From Kappaphycus alvarezii (taxonomy: Eukaryota; Rhodophyta; Florideophyceae; Gigartinales; Solieriaceae): a stretch of DNA of 64,000 nucleotides. The position numbers and the translations under genes were made by a program. Under the pieces are notes generated by a model, which was not told the DNA's origin, made no database searches, and saw only the letters and a list, made by a program, of their open reading frames with translations. Positions 32,872 to 43,512 of this stretch are shown here, piece after piece; positions within the stretch are counted from its first letter, which is position 1, and every line of letters starts with the position of its first letter. The stretch covers positions 1,302,001 through 1,366,000 of the forward strand of contig NADL03000517.1 of assembly GCA_002205965.3 (NCBI GenBank), given 5' to 3'.

Positions 32872-33628
32872 TTAAGTGTTGATATAGGCGTATGCGGAAA
32901 ATGGTGGGAGAGAGTTGTTCGCAGCTCGGTCGATAAAACGTTCAAAGAAACGGATGGTATCATGGCATGCGGCTCCTAGCGAGTCAAAAGCCAGGGGCTG
33001 AAACTGGAAACGAAAGTCGCGTATATCGCGGGACGGGTCCAGGGAAGAGGAGACAATTCGCCTGGACAGCTCGTGTTCCAACTTCTGAATCTTCCGGCGA
33101 TATCCTTGGGCAGCGGCACTGCTGGCGACTCGAGTCGCAATTGAATGCAACTGCACTGTTCAAGGGGGGAATTTTTGGGTTATTTTATTGTATGGAAGAT
33201 GTGGTCGGCTGTATCCACGCCGCTGGGAGTGCGTTGTGCGGGATGTCAAATAATAAATTACCCCAAAATTTCCCCTGGATCACATGTGCAAAGTGCAACA
33301 GTACTGTACTGTGCAGTACTGTATCATACAATACTGTACTGTACTGAGCAGTACATGTCAGGCTGAAATATTCTACGTTTTCATTCACTTTTCCACATCG
33401 CCCGGGCTGTCGCTTTGAGGGCGATGGAGATCTACGGAAATATCCGAGCAGTGCTCTCTCAAAGGAACGCTGCAACTGCTGTAATGTCCAACGCAGCATG
33501 CTTGATGGCTGGTCTTGAGCCACTACTTTAGAGGAGGTTATAGTGTAGATATCAGTACGAATATCAGCTATCTGACGGAATATACTGGGACACAGCCGCC
33601 CACATCTTTCAAATATTAAAGAACCCAA
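32872..33628 (-). CDS. Candidate two-exon gene of unknown function
   Basis: Two coding-like pieces on the - strand. The 5' piece (33628 to about 33380) contains QLQRSFERALLGYFRRSPSP; it has no ATG at its edge, and the first in-frame ATG lies inside (SMLRW). The 3' piece ends TAA at 32872 and reads YRRKIQKLEHELSRRIV, FRFQFQPLAFDS and FFERFIDRAANN. Between them lies about 230 bp full of TACTGTAC motifs, with possible GT donors near 33380 and an AG acceptor (GTGCAG) before the second piece in a compatible phase. If real, the motif-rich stretch is an intron. No family is recognised and the splice sites are guesses. Confidence 0.3.
33290..33356. repeat. Cluster of TACTGTAC motifs
   Basis: Six or more overlapping copies of ACTGTAC/GTACTG/CAGTAC within about 65 bp. 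It lies inside the possible intron of the preceding candidate gene. Confidence 0.7.
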
Positions 33629-33752
33629 CCTTTCCCCCCTTTTCCACAGAAATGTGCAGGTGCAACATGAAAAGTCCTGAATACCCCGCTATAAAACAAA
33701 CTTAAAAGAATTGATCCAAACAGGCCACTTTTCTCACGGCTTCGCGCATGAG

Positions 33753-33940
33753 TGTCCCGATGCAGTCATTTCGTTGTCGTGACTTACTGTAAGAATTATT
33801 ACAATAGGTCTCCGTGCAGCTTAAATGTCCCAAATCGCCTCGCTTCTCCCCTCTTCTTCCTTTCGAAGACAAAACAGAGTATCCGCTACGTGGACAAGTC
33901 GATGGACCTGCCGTGGTGTTCAGCCCAGGCCCCTCTTTTT
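33753..33940 (+). repeat. copia-2 5' LTR (partial)
   Basis: It begins TGTCCC at 33753 and is similar to 55073 onward over about 150-180 bp (shared TTGTCGTGACTTACT, AAGAATT, TTACA, CTCGCTTC, CCGCT and GACAA). The right boundary is not defined, and I could not place a primer site. Confidence 0.55.
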
Positions 33941-34319
33941 CGATAAAGTTCTTTATTTCACCTATCCCTATTACCCACGCCACATCTTAACAATCAACAA
34001 TATCTCTGATTGTATACAGATACGTTAGGCTTGCTGCAAAAGTAGTAAACGCGACTTTCTGTATTCATTTGCGGCTCTCGCCGAAAAATTTCTTGCACTT
34101 TACGCACTTAAGCGCTATTGTTTACAGATTATCAATCCAAGCAAATCATTTGAAGAACCGCGAGTGGCTCCCGTTTCAGGTTTGAAGTTCATGGTCACCA
34201 TCGGCAAGGTTTCGAAGAAGATAAACGAGTCCTCTTTCGTCAGCGAGCCTGTAGTTTCGATTTTTAGTGTCGCAAGGTTGTCATTGGAATTCTTTCCCCC
34301 GCTTTCAGGGACAAATGGA

Positions 34320-35800
34320 TCCAGCACTGGGTGTTTTTTTGTACGTCAGACCCTGAGGACGTCGAATTACATCTCAAGGACCTTATGAATCCCTCAAGCC
34401 AGACATTCACCGATTCCTTCTTCTTCATGCCTGTTTTCCCATCCCCACGCTGGTTGGCGTTGCTAAAATTTATGTGTTTGATGAGATATCGCCAAAACTC
34501 ACGACTATTCTAGCTGCAGAATATCCTACCAAAAAGGGTTGAAATTGTTGATTTGGTTCTTTTCTTTCATGAAAGTGAATAAGAACTTTGCAAAAAGCGC
34601 TGTGGGCAATATAAGGCGTATATAGGATAGGCGAGACCTCTTTTGAACCTGAAGAACGTCCGTGACACGCCAGGTACAGAGTGGACTGGGACTTTGAACC
34701 CTACTAATCTGCCTGTTCAGCATTTTTCTCAGGACATCAGGTGAAACTCCGCATAAATGGCCGGTACCGGCCTTCAATCGAAGGAATTTTAGGATGAACG
34801 TGAGGACGTTACATGTACCTTCCCTGAAGACCAGGCTGTAAGGAACCATGTTTAGGAGGTCGATGTCTAAAAACCTATTTGCAAGCTCACACAAGAACGC
34901 CTTGTTCGTGAAAATGGAATATACGGAAATGAAGAATTGCGTAAAGCATGATATTTATAGCAAGTGTTTAAGGACAGCAAATTTTCCGGAGATTTGATTA
35001 AAACTGAAGCTCTACGGCGTCTATGCTCTTCAGTACCATCTCCCAATTTCCCGAAAGGCAGATATTTTTGTTTACGTATTAGATGGAGCAGCCCCAAAGT
35101 TCTACTTCGAGACCTGTTAAGGTAATGATGAGTGAATGAATCTCCGACGCAAGGCAATTATAGGTTAAGGGGACTCTAGAGGTACTTCGCTTGAAGCATT
35201 TCTGCAAGAGAAGAACATCTCGGATATAGATATATCTGGAGGATTGACCAAGTCGGTCTCTTACATTAATGAGCTTGTTCCTCATTGTAGTCCCGACTTC
35301 CGCTTCGATGCCTACAAAGTGTAACAATTTCGGAAGGCCATCACAGAATTCCAAGATTGGTCTCGTATTCCGATTCAAAACATTACATCGTAAGTTTTTT
35401 CATACAATAAGTTTGTGACAGACTCTTCATGAGTCGATACTAAACCTGCACCATATACGTCTTCTCAACGGAAGAGGAAGTGATGCATCTGGAATATACG
35501 CAATAGATAATAAAGATGGGACTCTTATCAACATTACAAGTTATTTGAGAAAAACCGCGAAAATGCGACATCAGAGTAATCTTCAGTGGCCCCTTGAAAA
35601 TAGCCAAGACAGTCTCCATGCTCATTCGCTCTATGAGTCGAGCAAATACAAAGAATTACACAAATTTGGAGCCTCGAACTGGAAAACGAGCCACTTTTTC
35701 GCTACAAGAGCCATTGAGGCGCATGAAAGGCGTCTCATCTGAAAGAGCGAGTCCTCTGTCTACGTTCTAAGCGACTTTATCAAGGGAGAAAAAAAATCGT
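34320..35800 (+). pseudogene. copia-2 gag remnant
   Basis: Pieces on the + strand match copia-1 gag. FFFMPVFPSPRWLALLKF (34.4 kb) corresponds to YFSMPLSPVKVLFKV. From about 35166, LVPHCSPDFRFDAYK then FRKAITEFQDWSR corresponds to NPQCPLDFRTDAHK and LRKALTEFQEWSW. LHKFGASNWKTSHFFATRA (35.65 kb) corresponds to the zinc-knuckle region, but both leading Cys are lost. Stops are frequent. The gypsy element entered just beyond this segment, in the spacer before the protease. Confidence 0.65.
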
Positions 35801-35958
35801 AAATGGAACGCTGACGGTGATTTCGATACTAGTGAAACCCTGCAAAAGAGCGAAGACTTGACCTAATTTGACTCCCATTTCACGAAAAGTGCTGAATGTT
35901 CTAGTTAGGCCTATCAATCACCGATAATAGTCTAGTTCAGAAGAAAGATCATGATATC

Positions 35959-35963
35959 CTCCT
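35959..35963. repeat. Target-site duplication CTCCT (left)
   Basis: CTCCT directly before the left LTR is identical to 49541-49545 directly after the right LTR. Five bp is the usual duplication for Ty3/gypsy integrases. It shows that the element inserted as one unit into copia-2. Confidence 0.95.
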
Positions 35964-36741
35964 TGTAGTAGTGTGGGGTTGGCCACTTCTACGTAGATGT
36001 GCGAAGCACACGTACCTCGCAGTATATCCAGAAAGAGCTCTGAATACTGTCTCGGTCAATTTGGGGAAGAATAAAGGGAGAACAAAGAAAGAAAACAAGA
36101 TGGATATGGGTAGATAGTGAGGTCTGCGAGAGAAGCGTAGTGCTTGAGGAAACGAAGGTCGACTACCAAAACGGCCCAAGTTTAGCGGAAAACTCGCCTC
36201 CCCGTGACATTGGGTGTGGGCCGGGTACGAAAGAATAAGTAGGAAGTTAGACTACAGGAAACTACTTGGCCGAATAACGGAAAAACGGAAAGAGGCGGCC
36301 GGTATTGACGATTGTTTGTATGTAGCCCCATGTCAGCGTGGCGGTTTTTGACGCTTATGAGTAATTTGGCCTCCTTTCGGCTCGGGATGGTGGCGGTTGT
36401 TGTTAGTCGGCCAGCGATTGGTCGGGCGAGCGAGATAGTTAATGATCTCCATAATCAGTTGACAGTAGATGATAGAGAAGACCCACTGTAATGAGGTGAC
36501 TTGTGTCCTGAGTGTGGGCGATTTGGAGAGTACGAAATTCTTTGATGGCCACTGTACCATGATACACCTACAGTACAGATGTAACCGGTGCAATGGGGGG
36601 TGGATGAGCTGCGAAAGTGGGGCACGGGTACCCACTTCGGTCAGCCAGGGAAATGGCCACAAAAAACGCCAAAAATTTGGTACCATATGGCCTTTTCCTG
36701 AGTTAGAATATAAAAAGCCTGTCCAACCCCATTATACCACA
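35964..36741 (-). repeat. Gypsy 3' LTR
   Basis: 778 bp, beginning TGTAGTAGTG and ending TACCACA on the + strand. It is nearly identical to 48764-49540; the first 320 bp match without a difference that I can see. Differences are mostly in the last third, including a cluster just before the terminal CATTATACCACA. Confidence 0.95.
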
Positions 36742-36756
36742 GAGTTCCCCCCCTTG
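36742..36756 (-). other. Gypsy polypurine tract
   Basis: On the - strand, AAGGGGGGGAACTC ends directly at the TGTG start of the 3' LTR, as expected for the plus-strand primer. The three bases nearest the LTR (CTC) are not all purine. Confidence 0.65.
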
Positions 36757-36923
36757 AGATCGAGGCGCCCCGGCCCAGAAGGCAATCTTTAGCGTAAGAA
36801 TTGAACGACGTGTTCAGCCTGTATTGGCTGAACACAAGCGGTACCTTGATATGTCGTCTCGTCCATGCATTGCAAGGTCCCAAAAAATCTTTTTCTTCTT
36901 CGTGGGTTAGAAAATATTCATGA

Positions 36924-37607
36924 GTGCTTAAATTTCTTTTGCTCGGGAAGCCTATTAATAGGGAAGCAGTTTTAGCCACGGAGTCTTGTCCGGAGGTCAG
37001 CAACGTTCCGCCCTGCTTCATGGATAACATAATTATTGATCACCCTCTTTCTTCGGTGAGAAATCACGATTTCAGAATAATGAAGCGCAAGTCATCCGTG
37101 GCGGATCAGATTTCGAAACGGACCAGGATCCGGAAATGTTGGTCTAATGTTACGGGGGAGGGCACTCTTCAGAATTATTCAGAACCAGACACGAAGGAAG
37201 GTCGCATAACACAGAGAATCTTTCATGACGCCCCTAACTCAATCACGACCACCCAAGACGCGATAACGCCAAACTCGTCTGATCCAAGAAACCCTTTAGC
37301 TTTTCAGGAGCTGGAATCAATCAAGGCGCTGTTAATTTTGGCCAGAGGTAAGCTGATGAGGATGCGAAGAGAGTGCCGTTTGAGGGGTTGCTCCAGCCTT
37401 CGAACTTATGTAGAGGATGGGATAACTCTTTCCCCTATATTTCCTTCTACTGACAGGGCAAGCTCCCGCATTGGGAATTTCCGGCTTGGCGAATGGTCCG
37501 AGCCAATAATACATACTACGAGCCAAGGTTCAGAGCCAACGTCTCGACGCAGGGGAATCAAGTCATTTTTCAAATTTCACGGGGAGCATCACAATTCGAC
37601 CCAATGA
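36924..37607 (+). pseudogene. Antisense open frame near the 3' LTR of the gypsy element
   Basis: 227 codons without a stop. The first codon is GTG; the first ATG is about 33 codons in (CFMDNIIIDH). It is rich in Arg, Ser and Thr, with basic patches (MKRKSSVADQISKRTRIRK in outline: MKRKSS, SKRTRIRKC) and a LARGKLMRMRRECRLRG helix. No family is recognised. It may be the first part of the antisense gene that continues at 39209, with an intron or decayed stretch between, or a separate frame. Confidence 0.35.
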
Positions 37608-39208
37608 GGAGCGACCTAAGTTGGGTGCCATCGTCACCACTTGCTGAACAATCATCCCTCGTGTTATGGCCCTCTCATGTATAATAAGGCTTGTCCGAAA
37701 TGATATTCGAATGATGGCCAGAATCACTTGTTTCTGTGATACTGATAGATTTGTTCAGTCGCAAGAATGTTCAAGTTTCCCTCATCCATTTATTCTTCTA
37801 AAGATTATGCGAATGGCCTTGTCGTTTGGCTGCAACAGTCTCATTCACCACGGCAAGAATTGAGGCGCGCGGTTAGCACTAGAGGTGATACCAGGGTCAT
37901 TCTCAGGTGGCAGTTGCGGCCAAAATAAAATTCTTAGGTCACTTCTAACGGCCACTAAACGATTCTCCTCTTGAAAAAATCTCGTTCAGCTACAGAACTT
38001 TATATGCTCTGTGACGGCAGACAGTAGTTATTGCCGCGTTAATCTCAGTCCTTGAAATTACAGTAGTGTTTGCAGTAGCCAACTGTATTGCATTTTGGAC
38101 GGTAGTGAGCTGTAGTTTTGTGCAGTAGGTACAGTAGATGTACGATGGTTTGTCCATTAGTCGGCCGCAAGTTAGTTTGTTCAGTAGTTAGCCGTGTAGG
38201 AGGTCTTACAGTAGTTGGCCGCACAGTAGGTAGTAAATTGTTAACGTGAGATGTTATCCATGTAGCTGTCGGGGAGTGACCTTGGCCGCAGCTCGTGTCA
38301 GTTGTTCCACTGACGCCTATATGCGTTACATTTCCCATAGATTTCCATCAAAAAGCATCATGCGATGACCGGCACCATGTCCAAAGAAGTCTCCTGGCGG
38401 CAAGTTCACTCCCGAATGAGAAGTTGGAATCCCAGGAACTTCCAACCCAAAGATTGGGCCATGTCCCGTTGTTGGAACTTTCGGCCTTCAAAAATGGAGC
38501 CCCTACCGAGGAGTTACACCGGAGTATGATAACTTCAATTCCCATGCGCATAACCCCATTGGGCCGATGCTTTCCAAAAAAATATGTATTATTATTTTTT
38601 TCATCGCGTGCCTGTCGACTGCACGCGCGCAGTCCCTCTTTTTGCACTGTTTCAGTAGGACCCAAAAATAGAAAGCCGAGGGCGGGGGTATATCCTGGCG
38701 TATTATCGAAGGGGATATACCAAACGTTCAGTAGGCGGTTACTCGGGGCCCACTTTAACGTTGTTTTGTACTGAAGTCGTCCTGGGAAGAGTCGATGACC
38801 GATTGTTGCAAATAAAATGATGAATGATACTCGAGTTTTTTGCGTGCGGTTTTCCAATCACTGGGGGTACGCGAGCCGCAGATGGCGAATCTGAAGGCAG
38901 CCACAATAATTTTTGTATGATAACGTGACTGTCGTGCATTGATCTTGAGATAGCAGAGGGGATCCTTGGGCCAATAAAATGTACATTCCAGTACAGATTT
39001 GTACCTGAGTGGCACCACGTATTTCTTTCGCAATATTCCGCCATGACTTATCTCAACCTACCAGCATCCGGCGGTAATAAAAATTGCGGCCGTTAGTGAT
39101 TACTTCACGCTAGCCTCCACCCCATACCTTTCTAACCCATACCTGAATGAGAGCCAGGACAAGGCTGTCTTTGAACTCTTGGTCTAGAACTGTAGAAGTT
39201 CGTCGTGA
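37608..39208. other. Gypsy internal region with no clear gene
   Basis: Between the two antisense frames. Open frames on both strands at 38295-38857 overlap and show no motif. Near 38150-38235 there are short imperfect repeats of an AGTAGTTGGCCG-like unit. It could hold the promoter, or an intron, of the antisense gene. Confidence 0.4.
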
Positions 39209-41766
39209 ATGGCAATGAATCGACCGCGTTTGAGGCGGATGTCCGCACCCGCAGTACCAAAAAGAGCTGTTCGCCGTCGCTTAGTCGGCAGAAATGTTGA
39301 GGAGGAGGACGCAGACTCCAGCGTCCTTGACGAATTCCAGAGAAATATTGTCTCCGGTCGCGAAGGGAATTCTTCAAATCCGGTCGACGATCAGCGTTCT
39401 CTCGACTCGGAACGGGTCATTGATTTGACCACAGCCGGATCCTTTCCCACACCTGGCCATGCATCATCCCAGCTCTTACCATATTCCGGGCCCATACTAG
39501 GAAGTTCGCTAGTTTTTCCCAGTGGATCAATGAGGGAGACAGGGCTGAATACTTCAGTTTTCGAGGGATTGCGCAGTACCCATGGTGAAATTATTGCTAT
39601 CGGGGGCCAACTTTCTTCGTTGGGTCGCTCGGACTCTGGAGTCCCAGTAACTCGGAGGTAGTTTCATCCCTCGACGGCCGCCGACTCTTTTGAGAATACC
39701 ACCACTGCAACAGTTGACATAGAGCTCGCAGTTGACATAGAGCTTGTCGACGAGGACGAAGAATCAATAGATAGCCCTCGAACCCCGAGTTCAGCCGGGA
39801 CAGCAATCAGGAGGAAGGCGTTTCAGTCTGCCCCGTTGGAAAGCTGTGAGGGATTGATTCCTTTCGATCCTATGGCCGACTACCCTCCTTTTAAGCCCCC
39901 TGGCTCCACGGTTGACAGTGCACCTCCACTTTCCACTGCGCATCTCCGGGCTAGTTGGTTCCCGTTTCCTGTCAGTGTGTCATAGTTGGGCATGGTCACT
40001 TGGATTTACTATAAATACGACGTTCGCATGTACAGCAACCCAGACATAGAAGCTCCATCAGCATGCTTTGGCAGATATCTAAGCTGTAGGGAACCGGTTC
40101 ATGTTATTCCTCCCAATCTGATGTCCGACAGAAAATTTCTGCCGCACCCAGACCATCCCCAATTTGTGTAACTGGCCTCTCTCTTCTTAGCCGGTGACCT
40201 TGAGAGTTCTCCATTGACAGAAAGCAATCTTTACTGTCTTCCATTCCCCCGCTTAGGCAGTCAGAGTCCGTTGAATCGACTAATGACCGGTAATAGGGCG
40301 GCTAATCATGCAAGAGACATACTCATGGACGTCAATGATTGGTACGCCATGGCGACAGCAAGTGGGAGTAATCGGGTTGCCGAGCCATCCGAGATCATCA
40401 ACCAAGATCGTGTTAATTTCGCTGATGGTTTCTCAAAGTCTCTATTTCCAGTTTGGCCTAATACTCTCAGCTCCCTCCGTGCTCCTCTAGGGCCTCCAAT
40501 TATGACACCTTTGATTGCTCTATACTTTGGTGTATCTGCAAAAAACTTCAATGAAGAGGCAGAGGATTGCTACCTTCGAGAGTTGCAATTTGAAATGTCT
40601 GCTTTCATCTTGATGGGAGTAGCGTATGAGATTCGATACTCCAAACATGTGCATTGGTACTCTGAAGAACTTATTGATCTGGTGGCTGAGACAATGGAAG
40701 GTGCTCCGAACTTTTTGGAGCGGGGGGAATCCATTGGTGGTGGAGTAGACTTATCCCAGCACTTATCGAGGTGATGAGGAAGGCCCATGCTTCTCTGGCA
40801 TCTTTCTTTTGCAAAACCCATTTCGATCCAGTCAATGGCGTCTCCCGGTACTGTGGCTACGAAGTTCGTGACGGTACTACGTTTCGCCATAGAAATTCGT
40901 TTGGAGCTACCGTGGCCCATCATTCGACGACTGTGCCAGAGACAGTGCTTAATTACCGTGAAGAAATTAGGCGCATAATTATGCGCGGAGGTCGAGTTCA
41001 TAACTGGTCTTTAGGTGATCTCCTTTCTTGCATAGAGCGTAGCCTTGCCCGAAATCTTCGTCACGCTGACAGAAATCAGAGTCAGAATGAAGGTCGAGAA
41101 AATGATCTTATCCAGCGTGTAAGGGAACTGCAGCGTCTGGTGGGCGTTGCCCGCGATCGAGATGACTCCGCTTGTCGTGAGATTCAAGCATTAAAAATCC
41201 AATTTTCTGCTGATCGAGAAGAAACAAGGCAGTGCTCTCGTGAATTCGAAATATTGCGACTTGAACTACACGAAAAAAGATCTGACTTAACTCAGCTTCG
41301 CCTTGAGAGAGACGCTGTCAGTAGAGATTTGGAGAGTAAGGGCAATGAGTCAATGTTGGCCAAGCAGAGGAATCTTTAGCACGCCTCGACCTTGAGGGCT
41401 ATTGAGACTCGCGTAACGTTGGAAAATGATAAGGTTAAGGAATTGGAAGGTAAGTTAGAGTCAGCTGGAAGTAAGAATGATGAAACAGAAAAACATGTCT
41501 AGCGGTTAGAAAGTCAGTTGTTGCAGGCCGTGAGAAAAATTGAGAAGCTACGCTCTGAAAGGGATCTGTGGAGGAATGGAGCACTAGCTCCTTGAGAGGG
41601 GCCGGCCCCGAGTACTACGAATCCATTGTTATCATCTTTGTTTGATGTGGTTGGGTCGCAAGGGCCTGGTCATCGGCTGAGTTGCAGACTTCCGACTGCC
41701 CGTTCAGCTTCACAACCGGAAACAAACGATCAACCTGCGCTTCAAAATCCGTTCGAATCCGCCTAA
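39209..41766 (+). pseudogene. Large antisense gene of the gypsy element (coiled-coil product), disrupted
   Basis: ATG at 39209 (MAMNRPRLRRMSAP) opens a frame that runs to 40774 with only three stops (39659-39661, about 39979-39981 and 40169-40171). A single-base shift at about 40735-40760 leads into a second frame ending TAA at 41764-41766, with three stops (41377-41379, about 41500 and about 41594). In total about 850 codons. The N-terminus is basic, then acidic and Ser-rich. A folded middle (40214-40900) contains MTPLIALYFGVSAKNFNEEA and LQFEMSAFILMGVAYEI segments. From about 41050 to 41590 there is a long heptad-rich coiled coil (LQRLVGVARDRDD, EILRLELHEKRSDL, KELEGKLES). It converges on pol with a gap of about 145 bp. 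No known family is recognised. Function is unknown. Confidence 0.6.
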
Positions 41767-41911
41767 GGTTTCTTTTCTTCATTTGTCTCTCGAATTTTCC
41801 TCGTATATGTTTGATTGCATAAACGAATTATACCTGCTCTTGGTCCACTTTAGCTCTGAGTTTCCTGTCAATACGCTGCCGAAGGCCAATTATCTTCTAC
41901 CCACAGGTATT

Positions 41912-42794
41912 TTACCTGTTATCAGCGCTTCTTACATGATCCATTTTTTTCATGTGCATCATTTGCATTTCATATGCATTTTCAAGAAGCGACACATTCA
42001 AGAAGCGACACGTTGTCCCCCCCTTCTTCACCGTTTGCGTCCCGCGAACGCCTTCTCTGTCTGATTCTTCTTCGTGAAAGGTATGCGGAAACCAGTTTCG
42101 GAGGAATAGTTTCGCGTTTTTGCATGTTTGCTCTTGATATCCATACCACTTCACCCGGAGCCACATTTGGCCATTTTGATCGTAGCAATGGTCCATGATG
42201 CGATCAACAACGTACTACTCTGCTACCCCTTTGTTGTTCTCCTGACTACTGCCTCGTTGTTCTCGAGTTTAACGGTAGGGAATGGAAGCCGTGCGAATTC
42301 TTGGGAAAGGAACGTGCGTTGGTCGCGGTGCAGGGTTAATCCGATCGGAGTTGACCCGCTCAACAATAATTTTCCTGTCGATGATGAAAGTTCGGCCATC
42401 GTTTCGGAGAACTCGGTAAGATCCTTGTGCCTGATATTCCAATTTTCCCGGTTGATGCTCCGGGTTGTCCAGATATACAAAGTCACCTGCTCGAAGGGAA
42501 GTGTTGGCAATCCGAACGGTCCTATCGAAGTCCTTTCGGTAGCGTTCCTGCGTCTTTTGAAGTCAATTGTAAGCCGAATGTACGGCTGCATCAAGTCGAG
42601 TAACAAAGTCTTGTTTTGGGCGCGCATCGGGACAAGTTCCATGTGTAATACTGTGATGCAACGATAGCTCCAGGGGTGTTCTACTTAATACCAACTCAAA
42701 CGGGGTGGTTTTTGTTGACCTATGAACATGGCAGTTGTATGCGTAAGTTAAAGCCGGAGCATACTCATCCCAGTCGGATTGGTGCTCGTTAACT
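41912..42794 (-). pseudogene. Gypsy integrase C-terminus with GPY/F-like module and chromodomain
   Basis: The natural frame at about 42545-42290 reads RAGDFVYLDNPEHQPGKL, then AQGSYRVLRNDGRTFII, then VERVNSDRINPAPR. This is the integrase C-terminal module, with GSYRVL in place of GPYxV. The longest open frame here (42642-42223) is its out-of-frame shadow. After a stop, the strand continues YVVDRIMDHCYDQNG and MWLRVKWYGYQEQT, then LPRNWF-like FLRNWFPHTF. This matches the chromodomain pattern YxVDxIxDxR...YLVRWKGY...LP. Chromodomains direct chromovirus integration to marked chromatin. The frame ends at 41912. Confidence 0.65.
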
Positions 42795-43474
42795 TAGCCC
42801 CTTAGCATTAAAGCCAATGTTCTGTTATATCTTTCCACTTGACCATTCGTTTGTGGATGGTAAGTGGTCGTGAACTTGTTTCCTATTCGAATGTGTCGAC
42901 AAACGGCTTGGAAGAACTTACCCGCGAACTGTTTTCCATTGTCTGTTAGTACCGTTTCCGGTGGTCCATATTTGAACACCCAATGGTTACAGAAGACGAC
43001 AGCAACTCTGTAAGCGGTTATAGTATTCAGAGGTACTACCTGCGTAAGTTTCGAAAATCGACAAGTTATTGCCAGAATGAATCTATTCTTGGATGTGGTC
43101 TCCGGAAGTGGACCGAGGATGTCCATTGCTACTGATTGTAATGGCTGCGTCGCGGGAAAAAGCTTCAGATAATTAGTCTTTTGACGCAACCTAACACGAT
43201 TCTTCGCGCAATGTCCGCAGTTTCGAACAGTCGCATAACAATCTACTGCCATATGTGGCCAGTAGTAAGTCAACCGCAAGGATTCCATGAGTCTTGTTTG
43301 GCCTGGATGCCCGGAAAGCAGTGAATGGTGGGCGAGCTTGAGAACTCGGCCTCGCAGAGACTGCGGCAAAACTATTTGGATCCTTCCATCAACGGGACCT
43401 ATCCTTTCCAGGATCCCATCCGGTCCCTCGAAGACGGAGGAGCCTCGGAGACGCTTCGGTTGCCTGGCCAGCAC
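42794..43474 (-). pseudogene. Gypsy integrase zinc-binding and catalytic core
   Basis: 227 open codons with a complete HHCC finger (HHSLLSGHPG, YYWPHM, NCGHCAKNR) and a complete DDE core: AMDILGPLPE, TVLTDNGKQF and NGQVERYNRTL. I count 35 residues between the second Asp and the Glu, as required. This domain is intact and is the best-preserved part of pol. It is out of frame with RNase H upstream by one base. Confidence 0.9.
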
Positions 43475-43512
43475 CTGCTGGCAAAACGAGTCTATTTTTG
43501 TTCGGCAATAAC

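Noticed and set aside
38348-38857. 169-codon frame on the pol strand in the gypsy 3' region
   Set aside because: It overlaps an equally plausible + strand frame and shows no domain or motif. Not enough to call a gene.
42223-42642. 139-codon frame on the - strand in the gypsy element
   Set aside because: The adjacent frame of the same strand gives a clear integrase C-terminus (GDFVYLDN, GSYRVL), so this one is a shadow.
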